DNA of 64,000 nt from contig JAZOMZ010000020.1 of NCBI GenBank assembly GCA_045654205.1, positions 30,428-94,427 on the forward strand, given 5' to 3'. Positions 44,617 through 53,919 of the stretch are shown here, one piece after another (within the stretch, counting starts at the first letter, position 1; the number at the start of each line of letters is the position of its first letter). Below the pieces are notes generated by a model. That model was not told where the DNA came from and searched no databases. It worked only from the letters and a program-made list of their open reading frames with translations. Made by a program: the position numbers and the translations under genes. This DNA comes from Enterocola sp045654205. Its GTDB lineage: Bacteria > Bacteroidota > Bacteroidia > Bacteroidales > Paludibacteraceae.

Positions 44617-45594
44617 ATGAGAAAGATTTTTACATGGATATTAGTAGCAATGACTAGTTTATTGGCTATGCCAATGCAAGCGCAAGATTACTCACTAAGT
44701 AATCATAATGTGGTGCCATTTAGTTTAAACCCATCATCTGTAGGTGCGGCAAATACACTTCGTTTGGGTGTGAATTATCGTATGCAGTGGCCAATGCTAA
44801 GCAACAATTATCATACTGTGCGTGTTTCTTATGACCAAAATGTTTACAAACAAATGTGTTCTGTAGGTGCTGCGTATAGTTATGACCAAATGTCTTCTGT
44901 TTTTGGTGTACATGAATTTGATGTGGTATATTCTCACACCATAAAATGTGCTGATAAACATTTCATTAGATTGGGTCTGCAAGGTAGTGTGATTTCAAAT
45001 CAATTGAATCTTAATAATGTTTCCTTTGGCGACCAATATGATGATGCCACTGGCAATATTCTTTCGTCTACAGTAGAGGGATTTGAAAACCAAAATAAAA
45101 CATTTTTCGACTTCTCTGTGGGTGCAAGTTATGTGTTTGAACACAAACTTATGTTGGGCTTTTCTGTGTATCACATTGCCGAACCAGACAATGGATTTGA
45201 GCCAAATATGCAACGCCTGAGCAGAAAATTTGTTGGTCAAGCTACATTTATTCAGGACCTAAAATTGGATCATGGTTTGAAGAGCTATGGCTTCTCTGAA
45301 AATTACTTTTTTGCTAACGCATCATACCAACAACAAGCAGACTTCAAACAACTGCACATAGGTGCTGGTATTTGTTACCAACCAGTTATTTTAGGAGTTT
45401 CTTACAAAACAGATATTGATGAGGTGCACACAGCTTCATTCACTATAGGTGGATATTATAAAGGTTTCCAACTTTACTATGTGTTTGATTTATTCACCTC
45501 AGACAAGAAGAATGGCTCATGGTCAAATGAGTTATCGCTTATTTACACCATGCCAGCCAAAAAGAAATGCGAATGCCCCGTTACGTATTGGTAA
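44617..45594 (+). CDS. PorP/SprF-family type IX secretion membrane protein
   Basis: 325 residues with a signal peptide (about 1-22, ending MQAQ). The PorP/SprF start is classic: DYSLSNHNVVPFSLNPSSVG, then LGVNYRMQWP, GAAYSYDQM, GLQGSV and the barrel strands. These outer-membrane proteins bind and attach T9SS type B cargo; the cargo gene is directly upstream in the same operon. It is one of the SprF-like paralogues that travel with cargo; it need not be the core PorP. Confidence 0.93.
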   Translation: MRKIFTWILVAMTSLLAMPMQAQDYSLSNHNVVPFSLNPSSVGAANTLRLGVNYRMQWPMLSNNYHTVRVSYDQNVYKQMCSVGAAYSYDQMSSVFGVHEFDVVYSHTIKCADKHFIRLGLQGSVISNQLNLNNVSFGDQYDDATGNILSSTVEGFENQNKTFFDFSVGASYVFEHKLMLGFSVYHIAEPDNGFEPNMQRLSRKFVGQATFIQDLKLDHGLKSYGFSENYFFANASYQQQADFKQLHIGAGICYQPVILGVSYKTDIDEVHTASFTIGGYYKGFQLYYVFDLFTSDKKNGSWSNELSLIYTMPAKKKCECPVTYW

Positions 45595-45595
45595 A

Positions 45596-45616
45596 AAATC
45601 CTTTCTAATAGGATTT
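45596..45616 (+). terminator. Hairpin after porP/sprF
   Basis: AAATCCT / AGGATTT with a 7-base loop immediately after the stop. T-rich but broken tail, hence weak. Confidence 0.4.
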
Positions 45617-45655
45617 CTTTAGATTGATGAAATAAATAACTTTTCTTCACAACAC

Positions 45656-45694
45656 AAAAATGATGCGATTACATTAAATATTCGCATCATTTTT
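45656..45694. terminator. Strong terminator after porP/sprF
   Basis: 13-bp perfect stem AAAAATGATGCGA / TCGCATCATTTTT with a 13-base loop and T-run. Ends the cargo/PorP operon. Confidence 0.8.
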
Positions 45695-45779
45695 TTATTT
45701 ACCTACCTCTATATTAATGAAATTTACTAGGTAGAATTAATTTATTAATTCTCTCACATTATAGGTGAGAAAAAAATAG

Positions 45780-45787
45780 TATATTTG
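45780..45787 (+). promoter_or_regulatory. -7 box (TATATTTG) for the U32 protein operon
   Basis: TAnnTTTG match that lies directly before 45789, so the frame extension from that position cannot be used. The leader to the ATG at 45882 is about 90 bases. Confidence 0.5.
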
Positions 45788-45881
45788 CGTGTTAAGTGGC
45801 ATAAATGCCAAAGTCCATCGTATATTTACGAGTTGCTTAAGGAGGAGATTGGATAAATTAAAAACAAACAACAACAAACAT

Positions 45882-47141
45882 ATGCTTAAACGTTCGGATT
45901 TTGAGATTATGGCTCCGGTGGGGTCTTGGGAAAGTTTGGCTGCTGCGCTAAATGCGGGAGCAGATTCTGTATATTTCGGTATAGAGAAATTGAATATGAG
46001 AAGTCACTCATCTAGTAATTTTACTGGTGACGACTTGCGTGAAATAGTGGCACGTTGCACCGAAAAAGGTGTAAAAACATATTTAACCGTGAACACAGTG
46101 CTTTATGACAACGACCTAGAGCACATGCGTCAGATAGTGGATGTGGCAAAAGAGGCAGGCATTTCTGCTATTATTGCGGCAGACGTGGCAGCTATGCAAT
46201 ATGCTTGCTCGCAAGGCGTGGAAGTGCACCTCTCTACTCAGCTAAACATTGCCAATGTAGAGGCGCTTAAGTTTTACGCACAATTTGCCGATGTGGTGGT
46301 GCTTGCTCGCGAGCTAAACCTAGACCAAGTAAAACACATCTACGATGCTATTCAGTCTGAACAAATTCGTGGTAAAAACGGAGAACTTGTGAGAATAGAA
46401 ATGTTCTGCCACGGAGCTCTTTGTATGGCTGTATCTGGTAAATGTTACTTGAGCCTTCATGAGTTTAACCGCTCTGCAAATAGAGGTTCTTGCATGCAAG
46501 TGTGCCGTCGCGCATACACCGTGCTAGACAAAGAAGGCGATGTGCAACTAGATGTAGACAACGCTTATATCATGTCTCCAAAAGACCTTAAAACCATTCA
46601 TTTCATGAACAAAATGATGGATGCAGGTGTGCGTGTGTTCAAGATAGAAGGTCGTGCACGTGGTGCTGAATATGTGAAAAACGTGGTTACTTGCTACAAA
46701 GAAGCTATCGATGCATACCTAAACGGCACATTTACAGAAGACAAAATCGAAAAATGGGACGAAAGCCTATCTCGAGTGTTCAATCGTGGTTTTTGGGATG
46801 GCTATTACCTTGGCAGACGCCTAGGAGAATGGTCGCATCGTTATGGTTCTTCTGCTACCGAAAAGAAAGTTTATATAGGCAAGATTACCAATTACTTTAA
46901 AAATATCGGCGTGGCCGAATGCCTAATGGAAACATACGACCTTAAAGTCGGAGAAAAAATCCTTATAACAGGCGACACCACAGGTGCATACGAGGCAGTG
47001 GTTGACGAACTTCGTTTCGACCTTAAACCTGTGGACGAAGTAGTAAAAGGTCAACTTTTCTCTATTAAAACAACAGAACTAGTACGCAGAGGCGACAAAT
47101 TATACAAATTAGTTCCTCAGAAGAATGAAAACTTTAGTTAA
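45882..47141 (+). CDS. Peptidase U32-family protein (RNA hydroxylation type, TrhP/RlhA-like)
   Basis: 419 residues from ATG 45882. Contains the U32 signature EMFCHGALCMAVSGKCYLS near 165-183 and four nearby Cys (SCMQVCRRAY). Known U32 members of this type (TrhP, RlhA) take part in tRNA or rRNA hydroxylation; which one applies here cannot be told. The TIM-barrel start is MAPVGSWESLAAALNAGADSV. Overlaps the next gene by 17 bases. Confidence 0.87.
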   Translation: MLKRSDFEIMAPVGSWESLAAALNAGADSVYFGIEKLNMRSHSSSNFTGDDLREIVARCTEKGVKTYLTVNTVLYDNDLEHMRQIVDVAKEAGISAIIAADVAAMQYACSQGVEVHLSTQLNIANVEALKFYAQFADVVVLARELNLDQVKHIYDAIQSEQIRGKNGELVRIEMFCHGALCMAVSGKCYLSLHEFNRSANRGSCMQVCRRAYTVLDKEGDVQLDVDNAYIMSPKDLKTIHFMNKMMDAGVRVFKIEGRARGAEYVKNVVTCYKEAIDAYLNGTFTEDKIEKWDESLSRVFNRGFWDGYYLGRRLGEWSHRYGSSATEKKVYIGKITNYFKNIGVAECLMETYDLKVGEKILITGDTTGAYEAVVDELRFDLKPVDEVVKGQLFSIKTTELVRRGDKLYKLVPQKNENFS

Positions 47142-50100
47142 GACATTAATCATTACATTAGCCTGTCTAGTATTCCTACTTTCGCTTCCTTTTATCGCTT
47201 TGGAAATAGTTTGTATTCCTAAAGTGACAAATAAAATCTTGGAGTATGTGCCAGATTATATGAGTGCGGAGGCAGAAATAGGGGAGTTAGATTATAAATT
47301 GTCTACTTGGCCAAACGTGGGTCTTAAGGCAAATAAACTTGTAATCTACACCCATATCCCTGAGGTGCGAGACACCTTGCTTGCTGTGGATACACTAGAT
47401 TTGGCTGTGGATGTAATGGCATTTCTTAACGAAAGCAAGGTAAATATTGATCACGTCCAGATAAAAGACCTACTTGTAAATGCTCAAACCATTAATGGCA
47501 AAGACAACTGGGATATATTCCCACCTTCTGAAGACACCGATACCACTTCCACCACAATGCCAGAAATCCGTTGGCAAAATGTGGAAATAGACAGAGTAAA
47601 TTTATCATACAAAAACGACACTGCACAGTTCAGTGTAAAAGTAGACAATCTTGATTTATATTCTAAAAAAGGAATGTTTAAGTCTGATGCTATTGTAGCA
47701 GGAGCTGAGCTTGGTGTAGAAAACATTCTTTACTCTGCACACCCAAATACCACCTATGCTATAGGCAAGTTTTCTACCAAACTTATTGCGGCCAATACAG
47801 AAAGAGGCACACTTCTAAAAACAGACCTACATATACCATATGTGCGTTTGCAAGATGAAGAATTTTCTATTGATAGTACTTCTTGCGCTCTTAAGGCAAG
47901 TATGACGGCCGACACCACATTTAAAAAATTTAATGTGGAAGAACTTACACTTACATTAGACAATTCTTCTGTTTCAGCCTCTGGAAATGCGGAAATTATA
48001 TCAAAAGAAGAAATTTACACAGACCTTGATCTTGCTCTTTCTTCTCCTAAAATAGAAAATATCATAGCACTTGCACCAAAATCTGTGGTGGATATGCTTC
48101 AAGGTATTCGTCTGCAAGGGGAAATCAATGCAGATGCCACTGCAAAAGGTTATTTCGACGGAAAGGATAAACTTCCTGTTGTAAACCTAAATGTAGACCT
48201 AAAAAATATTAAGGGTTCTGCACCCGAGCGAAACGCCAAACTAGATAAACTAGACCTAAAGGCAAAGGCACGTTACAACCAAAATAGTAAGGATTCCACC
48301 TTTGTACAAGTAGATAATTTCTATGTAAAAACAGGTCGTTCTTATCTTAAACTACAAGCAAATGCCAATTATAAGAAAGGCAAAGAATATATCAAAGCGG
48401 ATATAAAAGGCAATGTTGACTTATACGCAATGAACCAGCTTTATCCATTCCTAGAAAATGGTAAAGTAAGAGGCAGTATGTCGGCAGACCTTAATACATA
48501 CTTCTTCTTAGAAGATGTAACCAATATGAATGTGAGCCAAATTCACACCAATGGTACAGTCACTGGAGATGACGTTAGAGTGAGTATTCCAAGCGAAAAA
48601 CTTAGTCTATATGTAGACTCTTTAAGGCTAAAAGTAAATACCAACACAGGTGTTCAAAGTCGCAGAACAGGCACTTTGGATACAGCACTTGTAAATTCTC
48701 ATCTGGCATTTAGCAACCTTACACTTCGCTACAAACGCAATGTAAAAGCAGATGTAGACAGACTTAGTATGATGTTCTATGCCGATGATTTAAGTGGAAA
48801 TAAAGCACCAAAACTTAGAACAATGCTCTCGCTACGTGGCATAGATGCACAGACAAAAGACTCTGTCAAATTCAAAGCAAAGAGAATGTCGGTAAGTACC
48901 AATGTTTCACCAGACAAAGAGTATAAATTTGTGCCAACCTCATCTGTACGCCTTTCATTCGACTCTGTAATATTTGCTTCAAAAGATATGGGTGCGCTAC
49001 TTGATTCTACTCGTTTACAAGCATCTGTAACACCAAATTTCCGTAAATATAAGAGATTCAAGAAAGGAGAAACACCAGTTCTTATCCCAGAAAGCGAACA
49101 AAAAGTAATAAACACAGACAGCCTATACAAGATAGTAATGGGTGTGATGGAAAAAGAAGATGTGGCAGATGAATTCCTAAAGAAATTTAAGGCAACGGGT
49201 AAAATTGCTCTTAAACAATTTAGATACAGAGACCCATACTTCCCACTTCCTATGTCTGTGAGAAAAGTGGATATGGACTTTGATGGCGACACACTTGACC
49301 TTAAAAACTTTCGCATGAGAGTGGGCCGTTCTGCGGTAAACCTAAACGGAGAGGTAAACAATGTGCGCAGATACTTATTAAGGGGCAAAACACTCAACGG
49401 TAATCTAGAACTTACATCTAAAAGACTAGACCTAAACCAACTAATGAAGGCATATTATGTAGCTAGCGAAAAAGCACAAGATAGCACTGCCGTAACTGCA
49501 GATTCCAACCTTGAAATGATAGAAGAAGAAAACCTTGCTGTAGACACAGAAGGGGCAGAACTAGATTCTATCTCACAAAATGCTTTAATTGTTATTCCAG
49601 AAAATATAAACCTAACATTTAGAGCAAATATAGACACTATCTTAATGTCTAAAATGAAACTCATAGACTTTGCTGGTAGGGCTAGAGTAAATGACCAAAC
49701 CCTAAGTATAGCAAATCTTTCAACTTCCACCGAAGTAGGCAAAATGGCAATGCACGTAAGTTATACATGCAGAGATTACAAGGGAGCAGAAGCCTCTGCT
49801 GCGCTAGAAATGGATAGTGTGCAAATAGGTGAACTTATCACTGCAATGCCAGAACTTGACTCTGTAATGCCTATGCTGAGGTCGTTTAAAGGAAGTGTAG
49901 CTTGCGAGGCATCTATGGTAACCAACCTAGACTCTGCTATGAATATCGTCCTTCCTTCTGTAAACGCAGGAGTATACCTTAGAGGTAAGGACTTGGTATT
50001 ACTAGACGGCGAGACCTTCTCAGAAATTGCCAAAATGCTTATGTTTAGCAAAAAGACAGAGAATGTAATAGATAGTGTTTCTGTGGAAATGTTAGTTAAA

Positions 50101-50406
50101 AACAACGAGATAGAAATTTATCCATTTATGGTTTCTATGGATAAATACAATCTTGGAGTGGGAGGAACACAAGGACTTGACGAAAGTTTCAATTATCATA
50201 TAGCCCTGCTTAAACCTATTATGCTTGGTTTAGACGTGTATGGCAAGGACTTTGATAATATCAAATTTAAATTAGCAGGAGTGAAGTTTAAAAACTCAAA
50301 TACTGTGATTGGAAAAGGCGGAGTACTTATCCGCGAAGACGACATAAACTTCCGCTCTATCCTGCATAAAAACATAGTAGAATCTATCCTTAAGAAAAAC
50401 GAGTAA
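47125..50406 (+). CDS. AsmA-like envelope protein
   Basis: 1093 residues. An N-terminal signal-anchor helix (about 5-29) is followed by a very long repetitive beta-rich region with a PNVGLKANKLVIY start. The C-terminal part (about 860-1070) has the pattern of AsmA C-terminal regions (MLRSFKGSVACEASM, FEIAKML-like helix, IYPFMVSMDKYNLGVGGTQ). AsmA-type proteins form periplasmic lipid-transfer bridges. Downstream of the U32 gene with overlap; dus follows 24 bases later. Confidence 0.82.
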   Translation: MKTLVKTLIITLACLVFLLSLPFIALEIVCIPKVTNKILEYVPDYMSAEAEIGELDYKLSTWPNVGLKANKLVIYTHIPEVRDTLLAVDTLDLAVDVMAFLNESKVNIDHVQIKDLLVNAQTINGKDNWDIFPPSEDTDTTSTTMPEIRWQNVEIDRVNLSYKNDTAQFSVKVDNLDLYSKKGMFKSDAIVAGAELGVENILYSAHPNTTYAIGKFSTKLIAANTERGTLLKTDLHIPYVRLQDEEFSIDSTSCALKASMTADTTFKKFNVEELTLTLDNSSVSASGNAEIISKEEIYTDLDLALSSPKIENIIALAPKSVVDMLQGIRLQGEINADATAKGYFDGKDKLPVVNLNVDLKNIKGSAPERNAKLDKLDLKAKARYNQNSKDSTFVQVDNFYVKTGRSYLKLQANANYKKGKEYIKADIKGNVDLYAMNQLYPFLENGKVRGSMSADLNTYFFLEDVTNMNVSQIHTNGTVTGDDVRVSIPSEKLSLYVDSLRLKVNTNTGVQSRRTGTLDTALVNSHLAFSNLTLRYKRNVKADVDRLSMMFYADDLSGNKAPKLRTMLSLRGIDAQTKDSVKFKAKRMSVSTNVSPDKEYKFVPTSSVRLSFDSVIFASKDMGALLDSTRLQASVTPNFRKYKRFKKGETPVLIPESEQKVINTDSLYKIVMGVMEKEDVADEFLKKFKATGKIALKQFRYRDPYFPLPMSVRKVDMDFDGDTLDLKNFRMRVGRSAVNLNGEVNNVRRYLLRGKTLNGNLELTSKRLDLNQLMKAYYVASEKAQDSTAVTADSNLEMIEEENLAVDTEGAELDSISQNALIVIPENINLTFRANIDTILMSKMKLIDFAGRARVNDQTLSIANLSTSTEVGKMAMHVSYTCRDYKGAEASAALEMDSVQIGELITAMPELDSVMPMLRSFKGSVACEASMVTNLDSAMNIVLPSVNAGVYLRGKDLVLLDGETFSEIAKMLMFSKKTENVIDSVSVEMLVKNNEIEIYPFMVSMDKYNLGVGGTQGLDESFNYHIALLKPIMLGLDVYGKDFDNIKFKLAGVKFKNSNTVIGKGGVLIREDDINFRSILHKNIVESILKKNE

Positions 50407-50430
50407 TTAATAAATAAAACACCACGCAAT

Positions 50431-51417
50431 ATGCAGATAGCACATCTAAAATTTTCTGAGTATCCACTATTTTTGGCACCGATGGAGGATGTTACAAATC
50501 CAAACTTCCGTTTGCTGTGCAAGAGATATGGTGCGGATATGGTATATACAGAGTTTATATCTTCTGATGCGCTAATAAGACACGTGACTAAAACAGAGGC
50601 AAAACTGCAAACCTCTGACGAGGAACGCCCTGTGGTGATGCAGATTTATGGAAAAGACCCTGCGGCAATGGCAGAGGCTGCACAAATAGCAGAGAGCGCA
50701 AATCCTGATATTATAGACATCAATTTTGGTTGCCCAGTGAAAAAGGTGGCAGGCAAAGGAGCGGGGGCGGGACTGCTAAGAGATGTGCCTCGTATGCTAG
50801 AGATTACCAAAGCTGTGAAAAATGCAGTGAAAACTCCTGTTACTGTAAAGACAAGACTTGGTTGGGACGATAATTCTAAAATAATTGTAGACCTTGCAGA
50901 AGCACTTCAAGATTGTGGTATTTCTGCCCTAAGCATACACGGCAGAACTAGAGCACAAATGTATACAGGCGAGGCAGATTGGACCTTGATTGGCGAGGTA
51001 AAAAACAATACTAGAATGCATATCCCTATCATTGGTAACGGTGATGTTTGCACTCCAGAGAGAGCAAAAGAATGCTTTGACAGATACGGAGTAGATGCAG
51101 TAATGGTGGGTAGAGCCACTATTGGACAACCATGGATTTTTAGAGATATGAAACATTATCTGCTACATGGCGAGCATGCTCCTAAGATGACTTTCAAAGA
51201 ACAACTAGATATACTTCGTGAGCACACACTACAAAGCGTAGATTGGCTAGATGAGCGTCGCGGTATACTTCACGTGAGAAGACATTTGGCGGCGAGCCCT
51301 ATTTTCAAGGGAATATCACACTTTAAAGAAACTCGCATTGCCATGCTACGTGCCACCACAGTAGAAGAACTTTTCACTATCCTTGACAAAATAGAAAGGG
51401 ACATAGTTAATGAGTAA
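50431..51417 (+). CDS. dus: tRNA-dihydrouridine synthase (DusB-like)
   Basis: 328 residues. A flavoenzyme reducing uridine to dihydrouridine in tRNA. FMN-binding APMEDVTNPNFR is at 16-27. Catalytic Cys101 lies in DINFGCPVKKVAGKGAG, followed by SIHGRTRAQMYTG and GNGDV motifs. Its last 8 bases overlap the start of the following glycosyltransferase. Confidence 0.95.
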   Translation: MQIAHLKFSEYPLFLAPMEDVTNPNFRLLCKRYGADMVYTEFISSDALIRHVTKTEAKLQTSDEERPVVMQIYGKDPAAMAEAAQIAESANPDIIDINFGCPVKKVAGKGAGAGLLRDVPRMLEITKAVKNAVKTPVTVKTRLGWDDNSKIIVDLAEALQDCGISALSIHGRTRAQMYTGEADWTLIGEVKNNTRMHIPIIGNGDVCTPERAKECFDRYGVDAVMVGRATIGQPWIFRDMKHYLLHGEHAPKMTFKEQLDILREHTLQSVDWLDERRGILHVRRHLAASPIFKGISHFKETRIAMLRATTVEELFTILDKIERDIVNE

Positions 51418-52615
51418 AAAGATATTAATAGTTACAGATTGTTTTCCTCCAAACTTTGCCCCACGTATGGGGATTCTTTCATCAAATTTGGAGAAAATGG
51501 GCTATGATGTAACTATAATATCAGAAGATAATGCAGAAACTCATTATGCCCTAGAGAAACTCCCTCAAAATACCAATTTATACAATTATCAGTCTTCATT
51601 GAGTCGTGCTGGATACTATTTTAAAACAGCATTAAACCTTTTCTTTGACCACAAAAGTCGTGCTTTTTACAAGAAGTTTTACGACGTAATAAATCATGGC
51701 AACTTTGATTTGGTTTTGTGTAGCACATTCAATGAATTTCCTCTTAATCTAGCATATAAAATCTCTAAAAAACTAAATATTCCTCTTGTATGTGATATTA
51801 GAGACCTAGTGGAACAATTTGGGAATAAATTATACAGCAGAAATCAAATTTCAAATAATTTTTTCAATAGATTTTTTACCAATCTGATAAGAAAAAAGAG
51901 AATCTACAAGAGAAATCAGATTATAAAAAAGGCCGATGCAGTTATCTCCGTATCACCATGGCACAAGGAGTTTTTAAGTAGATTAAACAAAAATGTTCAT
52001 TTAATTTACAATGGTTATTCTGCAGAATTATTTACAGCAAATGATATAAAATCTGATACCTTTGATATTATTTACGCAGGCAGATTACTTGACCCTAATG
52101 CACAAAACCCAGCACTACTGTTTAAGGCGATAGAGGAGATACAATTAGAAAAACTTAGACTAATTTGGTATGTGGACAATAATTCTAAAGCAATAATTAA
52201 TGAATTATTAAGTGATTATCCTATAGCAAAAAGTATTTCTTTGGTAAAAGATTTTGTTCCTGTAAGTGAGATCCCCACATTATTAAACAAGAGTTCTATT
52301 GTGCTTGTTCTTACAAATAAGTCTGACGAAAACGGACCAAAAGGCATAATGACCACCAAGTTTTTTGAGGCTGTGGGCGTGGAAAAACCAGTGCTTTGTG
52401 TGCCAAACGATGAGGGTTGCTTAGCGCAAGTGATAGAGGAAGTAAACGCCGGACTTGCCGCAAACTCTGCCCTAGAAGTACAAGATTTTATCAAAGAAAA
52501 GTATAATGAATGGCAAAAAAATGGTTTTACAAGACAAAATGTAAGAAATAAGGAGTATTTTTGTAGAGAAAACCAAGCCAAAGAATTTATCAAGGTTTTT
52601 AATTCTGTGCTATAA
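51410..52615 (+). CDS. Glycosyltransferase, GT4-like
   Basis: 401 residues. Two Rossmann-like halves: the N-terminal half begins KKILIVTDCFPPNFAPRMG, and the C-terminal half holds IYAGRLLDPNAQNPALLFKA near 221-240 and the sugar-nucleotide site GPKGIMTTKFFEAVGVEKPVL near 308-328. This is the GT4/GT-B pattern, with the conserved EX7E-type Glu in KFFEAVG. Substrate unknown. The next gene begins directly after the stop. Confidence 0.87.
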   Translation: MSKKILIVTDCFPPNFAPRMGILSSNLEKMGYDVTIISEDNAETHYALEKLPQNTNLYNYQSSLSRAGYYFKTALNLFFDHKSRAFYKKFYDVINHGNFDLVLCSTFNEFPLNLAYKISKKLNIPLVCDIRDLVEQFGNKLYSRNQISNNFFNRFFTNLIRKKRIYKRNQIIKKADAVISVSPWHKEFLSRLNKNVHLIYNGYSAELFTANDIKSDTFDIIYAGRLLDPNAQNPALLFKAIEEIQLEKLRLIWYVDNNSKAIINELLSDYPIAKSISLVKDFVPVSEIPTLLNKSSIVLVLTNKSDENGPKGIMTTKFFEAVGVEKPVLCVPNDEGCLAQVIEEVNAGLAANSALEVQDFIKEKYNEWQKNGFTRQNVRNKEYFCRENQAKEFIKVFNSVL

Positions 52616-53464
52616 ATGCTATCTATCCTGATACCTACATATAATTACGATTGTTCGTCGCTAGTGTACGACTTAGATACTATGTGCTCGCGCGCGGGGA
52701 TAGAGTACGAAATTATAGTGGGTAACGATGGTAGCACCACAAATATGCAAAATCTTAAAAATCTTTCTCAAACATTAGCAAATTTCAGATTTTTAGATTT
52801 TAAGGAAAACAGAGGTCGCTCTATTATAAGAAATACACTTGCTAGAGAAGCAAAATTTGAGAAACTACTTTTTATAGATAGCGATATGAAGGTGTATAAA
52901 ACAGACTTCATTCAACTGTATATAAAAGAAAACTCTCCTATTGTGGCAGGTGGCATAAAGGTGCTGGAAGACAAAAATCCAACATATATTCTTCATAAAA
53001 AATACGAAAAAAATCGTTCGACAAACATAGCAACTACACAAAACCTGCTTGTTAGAAAAGATGTGTTCAACGAAATACGTTTTATCGAAAATGTAAAAAA
53101 ATATGGCTATGAGGATATTATTTTTTCTCACCGACTAGATAAAATGTATGGAATAAAATTTATCTACAATCCTCTTATCCATAATGGACCTATCCCTACA
53201 GAGACCTTTATAGAAAGAATAGGAGAGTCTACAGAAGTGCTAATGGAACTTTACAAAGACGAGAAATATCACAAAGACATTATTGAGTCATCAAAACTTC
53301 TAAGAACCTATTTAAAAATAAAAAAAGTAAAAGGATTGTATTTGTTGCTGTTTAGGTTGTCAAGAAGATTCATCGTACAACAACTCCGCTCAAAAACTCC
53401 TAGTATGTTCCTTATGGATCTTTATAAACTGGGTCTTTTATGTGAGTATAGCAGAAGAGTTTAA
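52616..53464 (+). CDS. Glycosyltransferase family 2
   Basis: 282 residues. GT-A fold start LSILIPTYNYD, a GNDGSTT nucleotide-binding motif near 37-43 and the DxD motif in FIDSDMKV near 83-90. A later YEDIIFSHRL segment supplies the acidic base region. Forms a two-gene sugar-transfer unit with the GT4 gene. The acceptor is unknown. Confidence 0.9.
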   Translation: MLSILIPTYNYDCSSLVYDLDTMCSRAGIEYEIIVGNDGSTTNMQNLKNLSQTLANFRFLDFKENRGRSIIRNTLAREAKFEKLLFIDSDMKVYKTDFIQLYIKENSPIVAGGIKVLEDKNPTYILHKKYEKNRSTNIATTQNLLVRKDVFNEIRFIENVKKYGYEDIIFSHRLDKMYGIKFIYNPLIHNGPIPTETFIERIGESTEVLMELYKDEKYHKDIIESSKLLRTYLKIKKVKGLYLLLFRLSRRFIVQQLRSKTPSMFLMDLYKLGLLCEYSRRV

Positions 53465-53472
53465 TAAAAATA

Positions 53473-53505
53473 AAAAATGTCTGACATCAAATGTCAGACA
53501 TTTTT
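53473..53505. terminator. Bidirectional terminator between GT2 and fabZ
   Basis: 15-bp perfect stem AAAAATGTCTGACAT with loop CAA, usable from both sides. The convergent genes end 9 and 4 bases away. Confidence 0.85.
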
Positions 53506-53508
53506 GTT

Positions 53509-53919
53509 TTATATCAATGCAAATGATAAGTCGCCTTTGACGCAGAGTTTGCCGCCGACTTCGGCTTTGGCTTTCACGAAGATTAGTTTGGCTTTGCGGG
53601 CAACAATTTCTGTGGTTACTTCTACTGTGTCGCCTGGGAGTACTGGGGTTTTAAATCTGACGTTGTCGATGCCTGTGTAAAGGGTTTGTTTGCCTTTTAT
53701 TTCATCGCCAAGTAGAAGTCCGCTCGATTGGGCCATGATTTCGCAAAGAATCACGCCCGGTACTACGGGGTGCCCCGGGAAGTGACCTTTTAAGAAAAAT
53801 TCTTCGCCTGTTACGTGATATTTGGCGTGTCCAACATTGTTTTCATCTACCTCCATTTCATCCACAAGTAGCATTGGCTCTCTGTGTGGAAGAAATTCTT
53901 TTATCTGTTCTTTATTCAT
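53509..53919 (-). CDS. fabZ: 3-hydroxyacyl-ACP dehydratase
   Basis: 136 residues. Dehydrates 3-hydroxyacyl-ACP in fatty acid synthesis. Hot-dog fold with catalytic His46 in KGHFPGHPVVPG and Glu60 (LCEIMAQ); PHREPMLLVD at 11-20 is the family start. Last of the fabH-fabK-fabZ operon, overlapping the fabK stop by one base. Confidence 0.95.
   Translation of the reverse strand: MNKEQIKEFLPHREPMLLVDEMEVDENNVGHAKYHVTGEEFFLKGHFPGHPVVPGVILCEIMAQSSGLLLGDEIKGKQTLYTGIDNVRFKTPVLPGDTVEVTTEIVARKAKLIFVKAKAEVGGKLCVKGDLSFALI

Noticed and set aside
51265..51285. A CACGTG-containing sequence inside dus as a third parS site
   Set aside because: Only the central CACGTG and few outer bases match; it is explained by coding sequence.
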